A stretch of 64,000 bases of DNA from Gallalistipes aquisgranensis (GTDB taxonomy: Bacteria > Bacteroidota > Bacteroidia > Bacteroidales > Rikenellaceae): positions 1,426,001 to 1,490,000 of the forward strand of contig NZ_JADCJY010000001.1 in the NCBI RefSeq assembly GCF_014982715.1. Direction: 5' to 3'. Each line of letters starts with the position of its first letter. Position 1 is the stretch's first letter. Below are positions 25,168-33,467 of the stretch, piece by piece. The translations under genes were made by a program, and so were the position numbers. The notes beneath the pieces were generated by a model. That model was not told the DNA's origin. It was given only the letters and a program-made list of their open reading frames with translations, and made no database searches.

Positions 25168-25993
25168 CTCCGTTTGCTTTGACCGTGTCCCGTTCCATCC
25201 ATCTCTTCGCCGTCAGGTAGGCCGACCGGTTGCTGCGCAGCAGGGGCTGGTAATTGTGCATGGCCAGAAAAATATCCGCCACACGCTCCGCCCCGAACGC
25301 CGCCACCAACTCCGCAAACTGCCCTTCGGTCACCGGCTCCGCCATCCGGGCCGTCCGGGGCGCATTCCGCTCCACCCACCGGCAAAACCTGCCGAACCGC
25401 CCCGGCTCCCCGCCGCGAATTCCGTCCGCCGCTCCGCACTCCGTCCGGCCGGACTCCCCTCCACCGGCGTCCGGCCTTCCGCAGACCTTTCCCGGATCTT
25501 CCGGTCCGGCCCGCCGCTCTTCCCTCCGGGACCCCTCCTCCGGGGGATGCGCCGCCCCGGCCTCCTCTCCTCCGTCCTCTTCCGTTCCTCTCCTTTCCTC
25601 TCCGGCAGGAACGCTCCCGAACATTCCCGGCTCTTCCCGCCGCTCCGCACGCCTCACCCGGTCGATCACCTCCTGGGGAATCTTCGACCGCTGGGGCTTG
25701 TCGATACGCTCGCTCGAGAAGTCCATCATGAAGTAGCCTCTGCCCTCGTATGCAAAGGGTACGATCACGGAGTTCTCGCACAACTCGCGCAGCCAACCGC
25801 CCACCTGCTGCCTGCGAATATCCTCCCTCACGGGAAAAACCTTGTTCCGGATCAGCACCTCGTTGGCGACGATCACCCCCTGATCGTCCGCGAAGTTCTT
25901 CATACCGATGAAGAGCAGGAGCGCCGAAGGCGAAATCCGGGCCAGCCGTTCGTCCTCCCAGAACTCCGGGACTATCGACCGTATCCTGGGCAT
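24992..25993 (-). CDS. Replication initiator-like/DnaD-type winged-helix protein
   Basis: 333 aa from ATG 25993. The N-terminal 115 residues (MPRIRSIVPEFWEDERLARI, then SALLLFIGMKNFADDQGVIV, VGGWLRELCENSVIVPFAYE) are the winged-helix N-domain found in phage replication organisers of Bacteroidota. A Glu/Gly/Arg-rich linker covers about residues 130-220. A C-terminal domain (FGAERVADIFLAMHNYQPLL, AYLTAKRWMERD) completes it. In a locus without other replication genes it may act as a DNA-binding regulator (inference). It overlaps the HU gene by 22 nt. Confidence 0.68.
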   Translation of the reverse strand: MPRIRSIVPEFWEDERLARISPSALLLFIGMKNFADDQGVIVANEVLIRNKVFPVREDIRRQQVGGWLRELCENSVIVPFAYEGRGYFMMDFSSERIDKPQRSKIPQEVIDRVRRAERREEPGMFGSVPAGEERRGTEEDGGEEAGAAHPPEEGSRREERRAGPEDPGKVCGRPDAGGGESGRTECGAADGIRGGEPGRFGRFCRWVERNAPRTARMAEPVTEGQFAELVAAFGAERVADIFLAMHNYQPLLRSNRSAYLTAKRWMERDTVKANGDGRDQTNGRRYGSTDEAKRRLLRELGELSAAARGAVLHGDGGGAGLLGAPDGGAAQEA

Positions 25994-26268
25994 CGCTCCT
26001 CCACCTCCCTGCAAAATTCATCGGCCGGTCTGAACGCGGGCATCCTCCGCGCCGGAATCGCCACAGCCACCCCCCGGCCCATATCGCGTCCCCGGCGCGC
26101 CTTCCGCTCCCGGGGACAAAACGTCCCGAACCCGCGCAGCTGGACACTCTCGCCCCGGCCCACGGCCCCCTTCACCTCCGAAAGGAAATCCTGAATCACA
26201 ACCGCCACCTGCTCCTGGGCAAGGGCCCTCCGGTACGCGATCCGCACCACCATCTCCTGTCTGTTCAT
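25972..26268 (-). CDS. HU-family DNA-binding protein
   Basis: 98 aa, the usual HU length. VQLRGFGTFCPRERKARRGRD is the flexible DNA-binding arm, and IPARRMPAFRPADEFCREVE matches the C-terminal helix region (usual form IPA..xPxFKPgkxlK). It probably bends DNA or helps regulate the locus. It is the first gene of the minus-strand tail locus. A weak -7 match (TATCTATG on the minus strand at 26326-26319) lies 51 bp upstream. Confidence 0.85.
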   Translation of the reverse strand: MNRQEMVVRIAYRRALAQEQVAVVIQDFLSEVKGAVGRGESVQLRGFGTFCPRERKARRGRDMGRGVAVAIPARRMPAFRPADEFCREVEERCPGYGR

Positions 26269-26370
26269 CGCATCGTCGTCTTATTACCCGGACCCGCCTC
26301 CCCGGCCGGTCCGCACTGCATAGATAGCACCGCCCGCCCCGTTCCGTTTCCACAATTTCCGATTTTTCGC

Positions 26371-26378
26371 TATCTTTG
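26371..26378 (+). promoter_or_regulatory. Bacteroidota -7 element
   Basis: TATCTTTG, 36 bp before the ATG of the uracil-DNA glycosylase-like gene. Confidence 0.6.
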
Positions 26379-26413
26379 TCCGTTGCAGCCTTCTGCGACA
26401 ACCATTTCCGACC

Positions 26414-27016
26414 ATGACACGACACGACGCCTCTCCCGCCCCCGAACTCCACCCCCTTCCCCCTTTCCTTCCCGCCGGAGCCCGGCTGCTCATGCTGGGC
26501 AGTTTTCCGCCGGCCCGCGAACGGTGGTCGATGGAGTTCTTCTATCCCAACTGGCAGAACGACATGTGGCGGATCATGGGCCTCGTCTTCTTCGGCGACC
26601 GCGACCGTTTCGTCCTGGAGGGCCGCAAGGCCTTCTGCCGCGAACGCATCGAACGGTTCCTCGCCGAACGGGGCATCGCCCTGGGCGACACGGTGGCCGA
26701 GGCCGTCCGCGAACGGGGCAACGCTTCCGACCAGTTCCTGAAAGTGGCCCGCCCGTTCGACGCGGCCTCCCTGCTGGAGCGGATTCCCGACTGCCGCACC
26801 CTCGTCACCACCGGCCAGAAAGCCACCGACACCCTGCTGTCGCTCCTGCCCGGCACCGCCGAACCGCCCGTGGGAGGCTTCTCTCCCTTCCTGTGGCACG
26901 GCCGTTCCATGCGCCTCTACCGCATGCCCTCCTCCTCGCGGGCCTACCCCAAACCCCTCGCCGAGAAGACCGCCGTCTACGAGACCATGTTCCGCGAAAC
27001 GGGCCTGCTGCCCTGA
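26414..27016 (+). CDS. Uracil-DNA glycosylase-family protein
   Basis: 200 aa. Motifs of the UDG superfamily: RLLMLGSFPPARERW near the N-terminus (water-activating loop region) and YRMPSSSRAYPK near the C-terminus (leucine/proline loop corresponding to MPSPS). Similar proteins in Bacteroidota are annotated as uracil-DNA glycosylase family or DUF4918-like. It likely removes a damaged or deaminated base in DNA repair. It is the first gene to the right of the tail locus and shares its direction with the following DUF4923 gene (32 bp gap). Confidence 0.78.
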   Translation: MTRHDASPAPELHPLPPFLPAGARLLMLGSFPPARERWSMEFFYPNWQNDMWRIMGLVFFGDRDRFVLEGRKAFCRERIERFLAERGIALGDTVAEAVRERGNASDQFLKVARPFDAASLLERIPDCRTLVTTGQKATDTLLSLLPGTAEPPVGGFSPFLWHGRSMRLYRMPSSSRAYPKPLAEKTAVYETMFRETGLLP

Positions 27017-27048
27017 ACTCCCGAAATCCGAACCATTTCCATACGACC

Positions 27049-27660
27049 ATGAAAAAAACACTTCTGCTGACCCTCGCCCTGCTGTCCGCGGCAACCGCAC
27101 TCCGGGCCCAATCCCTGAAAGACCTGCTGAACTCCTCCGCCGTGAAAGAGGCCGTCTCGGCCCTCACGGGCAACCGGCTCTCGGCCGACGCCCTGCCCGG
27201 CACGTGGAACTACAACGCTCCGGCCTGCCGTTTCGAAAGCGACGACCTGCTCAAAAAGGCGGGCGGCAGCGTCGTCTCCTCCCAGATCGAAGACAAACTG
27301 GCGGACTACTACGCCAAAGCCGGCATCCGGAGCGGCTCGTTCCGTTTCGTTTTCGCCGCCGACAGCACCTTCTCCATCGCCTCCGGTTCGCGCACCCTGA
27401 GCGGCACCTACTCGCTCGACGAAGAGGCCCAGACCCTCGCCCTCTCGATCACCGCCGCCCGCACGGGCCTCCGGCTGGCCACCTTCAACACCCACGTCTC
27501 GCTCAGCGGCGAACGGCTCTCGATCCTCTTCGACGCCGACAAGATTCTCAAACTGGTCACCCTGCTGGCCAACGCCTCCGGCAGCAGCACCCTCCAGGCA
27601 CTCGGCTCGCTCTCCGGCCAGTACGACGGCATGCAGCTGGGCTTCGAACTGCAACGGTAG
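27049..27660 (+). CDS. DUF4923 family exported protein
   Basis: 203 aa with a signal peptide (MKKTLLLTLALLSAATALRAQ). The body LKDLLNSSAVKEAVSALTGN, LPGTWNYNAPACRFESDDLL and the lipocalin-like beta pattern (SGTYSLDEEAQTLALSITA) match DUF4923, a Bacteroidota family of unknown function. ATG 27049 is chosen because it starts the signal peptide; the frame is open much further upstream only as overlap with the glycosylase gene. Confidence 0.82.
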   Translation: MKKTLLLTLALLSAATALRAQSLKDLLNSSAVKEAVSALTGNRLSADALPGTWNYNAPACRFESDDLLKKAGGSVVSSQIEDKLADYYAKAGIRSGSFRFVFAADSTFSIASGSRTLSGTYSLDEEAQTLALSITAARTGLRLATFNTHVSLSGERLSILFDADKILKLVTLLANASGSSTLQALGSLSGQYDGMQLGFELQR

Positions 27661-27721
27661 ACGGAAAGGATTTGCACGGATTTTGAGAGACGGAGGGTAA
27701 ACCCCCTTATCTCTCGAAACC

Positions 27722-28192
27722 ATGAAGACAAGACTTTCCCGATGGCTGCTCTGCGCGGCCGCCTTCCTCACGCTGGCCGCCTGCGACGACGACAAACGGC
27801 AGGAATCGCCGGACTACCCCTCCCAGGTTCCCGCCGCCGTCGCCCAAACGCTCGCCTCGCGCTACCCCTCCGCCCGCTACGTCTCCTCCGAGACCCTGCC
27901 CGACGGACGTCTCCTGGTGACCATCCGGGACGGCGACACGCAGAAAGAAGCCTACTTCACCGCCGACGACCGGTGGATACAGACCCGGTGGCCCGTGGCC
28001 GAATCCGCCTTGCCCGAGGCCGTCCGCAGCGCGCTGGCCTCCGACCCTGCTTTCGCGGGCTACACGTTCGACTTCTGCCACTTCGTGGAGTACCCCTCGG
28101 GCGTGAACGCCTATCGCATCAACCTGAAAAAAGAGGGCAGCCTCGACCTGGTCGCCGACCTCGCCCCCGACGGCAGCATGATCCCCGGCTGA
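27722..28192 (+). CDS. PepSY-like (DUF2874) lipoprotein
   Basis: 156 aa. Lipobox LAAC with Cys21. The mature protein has two PepSY-like beta-lactamase-inhibitor-type repeats: VPAAVAQTLASRYPSARYVS...DGDTQKEAYFTADDRW and LPEAVRSALASDPAFAGYTF. These proteins are periplasmic or surface located in Bacteroidota; function unknown. It lies 61 bp after the DUF4923 gene and is followed by a strong terminator. Confidence 0.85.
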   Translation: MKTRLSRWLLCAAAFLTLAACDDDKRQESPDYPSQVPAAVAQTLASRYPSARYVSSETLPDGRLLVTIRDGDTQKEAYFTADDRWIQTRWPVAESALPEAVRSALASDPAFAGYTFDFCHFVEYPSGVNAYRINLKKEGSLDLVADLAPDGSMIPG

Positions 28193-28207
28193 TCCGCCCC
28201 TCACTCA

Positions 28208-28243
28208 TAAAAAAAATACCGGCTTTGCGAGCCGGTATTTTTA
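28208..28243. terminator. Bidirectional-type terminator
   Basis: AAATACCGGCT (28214-28224) pairs with AGCCGGTATTT (28230-28240), with an A run before and a T run after. Confidence 0.82.
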
Positions 28244-28373
28244 TTTTTTAACTTTTCCGCAAAAATTTACCGAAAATATTTGCAAATCAACAAAGTCACA
28301 TTTAATTTTATAGAACGGAACCCGGCGGTTCATCCGATCAGCACCTCCATGTCCACTCGGAAACCCAACCCGC

Positions 28374-31190
28374 ATGAAGCACCTCTATCTCTTGTCCATA
28401 CTGTTCATTCTGGCTGCCGTCCTCGATGCGGAGGGCCAGTCGTTCATCGTCGGCGACGACAACGCCGTGATGAGAAGCAGCACGGAGAAGATCACCCGCT
28501 ACACGGAGATCAAGGGAGTCGTGATCGACTCCCTGACTTCCGAACCGCTGCGCGACGTGCTGGTTTCGATCCTCTCCCCCGAAATGGCCGTACGGCACTC
28601 GGGCACCGACGGCAAGGGCCGCTTCCGGTTCACCGACGTGAAGGCCGAAGGGCTGAAGATCGAGATCACCTGCCTCGGCTACAAGATCTACGCCGCCTAC
28701 CCCGAATCGAGCGGCCGCATCCTCGACATGGGCAAGATCCGCCTCGGCCCCGACCCGCAGCACATCGACCAGATCACCGTCCGGGCACGCATGAGTTTCT
28801 TCACCATCCGGGGCGACACGGTCGTCTTCAACCCCAAGTCCGTCCGCACCCTCCAGGGCGACATGGCCGCCGACATCCTGCGCAAGATGCCCGGCGTGGA
28901 GATCGAAGGCGACCGGATACAGGTCATGGGCGAAAGCGTCGTCCGCACCTACGTGAACGGCCGCCCCATCTACGGTCCGGAGGGCAACACGGCCGTCAAC
29001 TACGTCGAGGCATCGAACGTGGCCGCGATCAAGGCCTACGATGAGATCGACATGCGGGAATACGACCGCACGGGCCGCATCAAGCGGGAAAAGGTGCTGA
29101 ACATCCTTACCTTCGACCTGTTCAGCCAGAACCTCACGGCCGACGCTTTCGTGAGCTACGGCGCCGACACGCGCAAAGACTCCGAAGGCCGCCTCCGGGA
29201 GCGCTACGCAGGCGGTGGCAACCTGCGTTTCTTCTCCGAGAAACAGACGCTGTCGCTGGACGCCTCGGTCACCAACACGGGTTTCGACCATATGCCCATG
29301 AGGGTCAGCGCCGCCTCGACCGCCTCCTTCAACTTCCTCCAGCCGGGCTACAACCGTCAGACGACCGCCGGCACCTCCTACCGCTACTCGAGGCCGATGG
29401 AGGAGGTGAAGATCACCCTCGAAGACGGCACGGAAACCGTCCAGAACCGGTTCGGCGACACCTACCGTTTCAGCTACCGGTACGACGACATGTTCAACAG
29501 CCAGTTCAGCGCCTCGCGCCGCGACTACTTTCCCGCCGCCGTCCTCTCCCGCATCGAGGGCGACACCTCCCGCAGACGGAGCCTCTCGCGGAGCCACGTG
29601 GCCGCCGTGAGCGGCAGCTTCGCCCGGTTCCCGATCTCCGACTTCTCGGTGGAACTCCGCACGAACGACGGCGAATCGCACCGTCTAGCCCGCACCTGGT
29701 CGGAAGCCGACGGCACGCTGCTCAACCGCTCGCAGACCGACTCCCGCTCCGCCTCGTCCCAATACAGCCTGAAGGCGAAAACCTCTTTCTACATTCCGGT
29801 CCGCTCCTCCAAAAGCCATCCCCTCCTGCGCGGCTATGCTTCGTTCACCTACGGCGACAGCGATCCGTCGGGCATACAGACCGACACGCTGCTCACCTCC
29901 GACCGCAGGATCGTCCTCACCACCTCCGGGTCGGACAACGACCTGACGGCCTCGGGCGACCTGGCCTATATGTTCCAGGTGAACCGGAAGATCAGCATGA
30001 CCCTCCAGTACGGAGTATCCTACCAGAACACCGAATCGTCCAGCCTGGTGGCCGACTCCTTCTCGGGAGCCATCGACACGACCCTCACCCACGACTACAC
30101 GGTCAACGAGACCCGTCACGGTTTTTCCCTGCGATGGGATCACCGGGTTTCGGACAAGGTGCGCTACACCTTCGATTTCAGCCCGGACTGGTCGGTCAAC
30201 CACCGCGACGAGCGCTTTCCCTCGTCACAGCCGGACAACCGCCATTTTTTCCTGCCCAACCTGTCGGTTCAACTGTATCTCGGAGAAACATCGAACTTCT
30301 CGCTGTACTACAATCTTCACAGCATCGCCCCCCAACTCACGGATCTGCGCGACCGGCTCGACACCCGCTTTCCGCTCAGCCTCAAGGCCGGCAACCCCGA
30401 GCTGAAACAATCCTATACCCACAATATTGCGATATGGTACTATTCGACGAACGTCGAGACCCAAAGTTCCTACTCCGTCAGCCTGGAAGCCGACCTCTAC
30501 CGCAATGAAAGCACCATACGGCAGACCTACTACACCGACAGCGTCTACCTGCCCCAATACCGGTACTGGGTGCAGCCCGGCGCCACGCTCACCGACCAGA
30601 CCAACGTCAACGGAGCCTACTCGCTCCGCCTGAAGGCCGACTACTCCGCCCCGGCCAACTTCATGAAGTCCAAATTCACCTCCTCGCTGGAGATAGGCCA
30701 CGGCCAGACACCCGACATCATAAACGGCCGGCTGGGATTCGTCCGCGACTTCACGCCGCAGCTCACCCTGGGCCTCGCCTCCAATTTTTCGAGCAAAATC
30801 GAAGTCAACCTGAGAACCCTGACCGGCTACCGCCTCTCGAAAAGCACGGAAAACGACACCGACCACGCCATCCGTGAGACGCTGGACGTGGGCCTCCGCT
30901 ACAACCCCACGCCGAAAATCTTCATCAACAGCACCTACCAGTTCCACTTCTTCCGCAGTTCGCTGCAACCTTCGGCACTGACCCACAACCATATATGGAA
31001 CGCCACCGTCGGCTGCCGCGTCTTCCGGAAGAACACGGGCAACATCAGCGTGACGGTCTACGACATCCTCAACCGGAACCGCGACCTCACCACCGGGATG
31101 ACCTCTTCCTATGTCTCCCGGACCTGGCAGCAGCTCTTCTCCCGCTTCTTCACCGTGAACGTCAGCCTCCGGCTGAACCGGAAGAAATAG
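28374..31190 (+). CDS. Outer-membrane beta-barrel protein, TonB-receptor-like
   Basis: 938 aa with signal peptide. Residues about 45-120 are a carboxypeptidase-regulatory-like domain (EIKGVVIDSLTSEPLRDVLV). Residues about 130-230 are a plug-like domain (DMAADILRKMPGVEIEGDRI). The rest is an outer-membrane barrel of the OMP_b-brl_3 type ending in an aromatic-containing final strand (FFTVNVSLRLNRKK). There is no SusD partner beside it, so it is not a standard SusCD pair. Its role may be uptake or surface transport; substrate unknown. Confidence 0.85.
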   Translation: MKHLYLLSILFILAAVLDAEGQSFIVGDDNAVMRSSTEKITRYTEIKGVVIDSLTSEPLRDVLVSILSPEMAVRHSGTDGKGRFRFTDVKAEGLKIEITCLGYKIYAAYPESSGRILDMGKIRLGPDPQHIDQITVRARMSFFTIRGDTVVFNPKSVRTLQGDMAADILRKMPGVEIEGDRIQVMGESVVRTYVNGRPIYGPEGNTAVNYVEASNVAAIKAYDEIDMREYDRTGRIKREKVLNILTFDLFSQNLTADAFVSYGADTRKDSEGRLRERYAGGGNLRFFSEKQTLSLDASVTNTGFDHMPMRVSAASTASFNFLQPGYNRQTTAGTSYRYSRPMEEVKITLEDGTETVQNRFGDTYRFSYRYDDMFNSQFSASRRDYFPAAVLSRIEGDTSRRRSLSRSHVAAVSGSFARFPISDFSVELRTNDGESHRLARTWSEADGTLLNRSQTDSRSASSQYSLKAKTSFYIPVRSSKSHPLLRGYASFTYGDSDPSGIQTDTLLTSDRRIVLTTSGSDNDLTASGDLAYMFQVNRKISMTLQYGVSYQNTESSSLVADSFSGAIDTTLTHDYTVNETRHGFSLRWDHRVSDKVRYTFDFSPDWSVNHRDERFPSSQPDNRHFFLPNLSVQLYLGETSNFSLYYNLHSIAPQLTDLRDRLDTRFPLSLKAGNPELKQSYTHNIAIWYYSTNVETQSSYSVSLEADLYRNESTIRQTYYTDSVYLPQYRYWVQPGATLTDQTNVNGAYSLRLKADYSAPANFMKSKFTSSLEIGHGQTPDIINGRLGFVRDFTPQLTLGLASNFSSKIEVNLRTLTGYRLSKSTENDTDHAIRETLDVGLRYNPTPKIFINSTYQFHFFRSSLQPSALTHNHIWNATVGCRVFRKNTGNISVTVYDILNRNRDLTTGMTSSYVSRTWQQLFSRFFTVNVSLRLNRKK

Positions 31191-31263
31191 TCCCGATACG
31201 GCGACACGCCACCCCGGAGCCCCCAGGCAGGACGGGAACTCCGCACGCCCCCCCGGAAGCCGC

Positions 31264-31731
31264 TCAGTACTCCACCTTGTCCTCCTTCGCCTGCCACAGG
31301 CGGAAGGCCGACAGCGCCTCGTCCCGCAGCATCTCCGCCGAGGGAATCGTCCTGCGGTCGGGCGCCAGCGGAATCTGGTCGTAGATGAACGAATCGTCGA
31401 ATCCGATCCGCGCGGCATCCTCCCGGTTGTTGGCGAAATAGATTCTCCGTATCCCCGCCCAATAGATAGCGCTCAGACACATGGGACACGGCTCGCAGGA
31501 GGTGTATATCTCGCAGTCCTCCAGCTTGAACCTGCCCAGCCGCTCGCAAGCGGCCCGGATGGCGCTCACCTCGGCGTGCGCCGTGGGGTCGTTGCGCAGG
31601 GTCACCGAGTTGGACCCCTCCGCCACGATCTCCCCGTCCCGGGCGATCACCGTCCCGAACGGTCCTCCGCCCCGCTCCACGCTCTCGCGCGAGAGGGCGA
31701 TCGCTTTCCGCATCAATTCTTCTTTCGTCAT
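31264..31731 (-). CDS. guaD: Guanine/nucleoside deaminase
   Basis: 155 aa from ATG 31731. Cytidine/deoxycytidylate deaminase fold: zinc site HAEVSAIRAA (His and catalytic Glu) and EPCPMCLSAIYWAGIRRIYF (PCxxC). The segment FGTVIARDGEIVAEGSNSVT and FDDSFIYDQIPLAPDRR fit guanine deaminase of the bacterial GuaD type, which makes xanthine from guanine. The frame extends upstream without good homology, so the internal ATG is preferred. Confidence 0.88.
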   Translation of the reverse strand: MTKEELMRKAIALSRESVERGGGPFGTVIARDGEIVAEGSNSVTLRNDPTAHAEVSAIRAACERLGRFKLEDCEIYTSCEPCPMCLSAIYWAGIRRIYFANNREDAARIGFDDSFIYDQIPLAPDRRTIPSAEMLRDEALSAFRLWQAKEDKVEY

Positions 31732-31783
31732 AGGATATGTTTTTACGATACATTCCGTCCCGCACCCGGCCCCGTTCAGCGCA

Positions 31784-31811
31784 GTAAGGCGCACCGTTCC
31801 GTGCGCCTTAC
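31784..31811. terminator. Hairpin between oxidoreductase and deaminase
   Basis: GTAAGGCGCAC (31784-31794) pairs with GTGCGCCTTAC (31801-31811), loop 6 nt. It lies 26 bp beyond the stop of the minus-strand oxidoreductase gene. A U run is not obvious. Confidence 0.5.
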
Positions 31812-31836
31812 CCTCTGCCGTTCCCCGGAAGGAACG

Positions 31837-33240
31837 CTATTTCGTCTCACCGGCAGCCTTGGCCATCTCCAGCGCCTTGGTCGTGGTGTAGTATTTGGCC
31901 TTCATGTTGGCGATCTCCCACTCGGGCAGCTTGCCCTCCACCAGATACTGGAGATACTTCTCCGTCACCTGTCCGAAGTGCGCCTCGTGCCCCACATAGT
32001 ATTTCTCGGGAATCACCACCTGCCACTCCTCACCCGCACGGGCGATCTCCAGACCGGGATACTCGCCGGCCAGCTTGGCGATGCTCTCGTTCAGCGTCTT
32101 CTCGAACTCCTCGTCCGACACGCCGCTCTTCTTCGCCACGTAGAGCATCGGCTTGTATCCCTGCTCGGCCCCCTGGCGGATCATCACGTCGGCATTCGAA
32201 CCCTTCATCACCGAGTAGTGCGTGTCGCCCGCACCCTCCGGAGCCATGAAGTTCCACAGCACCACCACGCGCACGTTCACGCCGTCGAGCTTATAGTCGA
32301 TCTCGCCGTTGGCATAGACCTTCAGCGTGTCGTTCTCCACGTCCTTGGCCAGGAAATCGGGATAGGTCTGCTTGCCCGACACCAGCTGGTACTGCTCCTT
32401 CGACAGCGGCGTGGCCCAGCGTTTGGCCCCGGTCAGCTCGATCTGCCGGGCCGGGTCGATGGGCTTCTCGCCCACCACGGCCAGCTGCACGAGGTCCACC
32501 AGGTGCGTGGTCACGTCCACGATGCCCTCGCCCTGCTGCTCCACGTCGAAATACCACTGCGGACGGGTCAGCGGCTGGCCCGACACGTATTTGAAGAAGT
32601 GGTGCACGCTCTCCTTCGTGATGGCGGGGTCTTCCGGCGTACCCTTCTGCAACTCGCCGAAAAGCTCCGGAATGTTGGCCAGTTCGCGCTGCAGGGCGTT
32701 GGTCACCTCGTAGCGCTCGGTCATGATGTCGTAGAGCAGCACGCCGTTCTTCTGGGCAGCGGCGAACGCCTCCTCCAGTTTCCTGTAGTTCGCGGCGTCT
32801 ATGGCCATCGGCTTGTCCGACAAGACGTTGATTCCGGCCTCCACGGCGCCTTTGATATAATCGGTCTTCTTGCCGTTGTTTCCGGCCAGCACCAGCACGT
32901 TGCCGGGCTTCTCGGCGATCATCTTCTCGTAGAAATCGGGACCCGTATAGACGATTTCGTTCCACGTGGTGGGATTCTCCTGCCGTGTATTGTAGTTCTC
33001 GATACGTCCCAGGTGCATCTGCACGTCTTCGCCCTCGGGCGCGAACACATAGACGTCGGGGTCCACCTGCGGGTACATGTTTTTCTGCACGAGCGCGGCA
33101 TGGAAGTGCCCCGGATCGAGGGTCATCAGCTTCACCTCGCCCGCGCTGCCGTCGAACCGGCTCTTCTTGGGGCTCTGCGAGCAGGAAACCGCCACGGCCG
33201 AAGCGCAGGCCACGAAGGTCAATAATGTCAGGTTTTTCAT
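31837..33240 (-). CDS. Gfo/Idh/MocA-like oxidoreductase lipoprotein
   Basis: 467 aa. Signal peptide with Cys20 (VAVSC), so a lipoprotein. N-terminal Rossmann-like part: VKLMTLDPGHFHAALVQKNM, VLVLAGNNGKKTDYIKGAVE and VLSDKPMAID, with the EKP-like motif here SDKP. The C-terminal half is the putative oxidoreductase C-terminal domain found in Bacteroidota (VTTHLVDLVQLAVVGEKPID). Substrate probably a sugar derivative; secretion of such proteins is a known Bacteroidota habit. Own TAnnTTTG promoter at 33304-33311. Confidence 0.86.
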   Translation of the reverse strand: MKNLTLLTFVACASAVAVSCSQSPKKSRFDGSAGEVKLMTLDPGHFHAALVQKNMYPQVDPDVYVFAPEGEDVQMHLGRIENYNTRQENPTTWNEIVYTGPDFYEKMIAEKPGNVLVLAGNNGKKTDYIKGAVEAGINVLSDKPMAIDAANYRKLEEAFAAAQKNGVLLYDIMTERYEVTNALQRELANIPELFGELQKGTPEDPAITKESVHHFFKYVSGQPLTRPQWYFDVEQQGEGIVDVTTHLVDLVQLAVVGEKPIDPARQIELTGAKRWATPLSKEQYQLVSGKQTYPDFLAKDVENDTLKVYANGEIDYKLDGVNVRVVVLWNFMAPEGAGDTHYSVMKGSNADVMIRQGAEQGYKPMLYVAKKSGVSDEEFEKTLNESIAKLAGEYPGLEIARAGEEWQVVIPEKYYVGHEAHFGQVTEKYLQYLVEGKLPEWEIANMKAKYYTTTKALEMAKAAGETK

Positions 33241-33303
33241 AACGGGTATTTTTAATGTTAAGGGTTAATATTCCGTTGTCCGGACAGCGTTCCGTCCGTT
33301 TCG

Positions 33304-33311
33304 CAAAGATA
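33304..33311 (-). promoter_or_regulatory. Bacteroidota -7 element
   Basis: TATCTTTG on the minus strand, 63 bp before the start of the oxidoreductase lipoprotein gene. Confidence 0.6.
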
Positions 33312-33467
33312 AGAATAAAACGGGATATTCACCCCCCCCCGGACGAACAAGACCGAAATTTCCCCGATCCGACGTTTTCTGAGGAACCCCACGGCCCGGC
33401 CCCGCACCGGGAAAGGGATTCCGGAATCTTCCGGAACCTTCGCGGACCTTCCCGCACCGCCTGCCCC

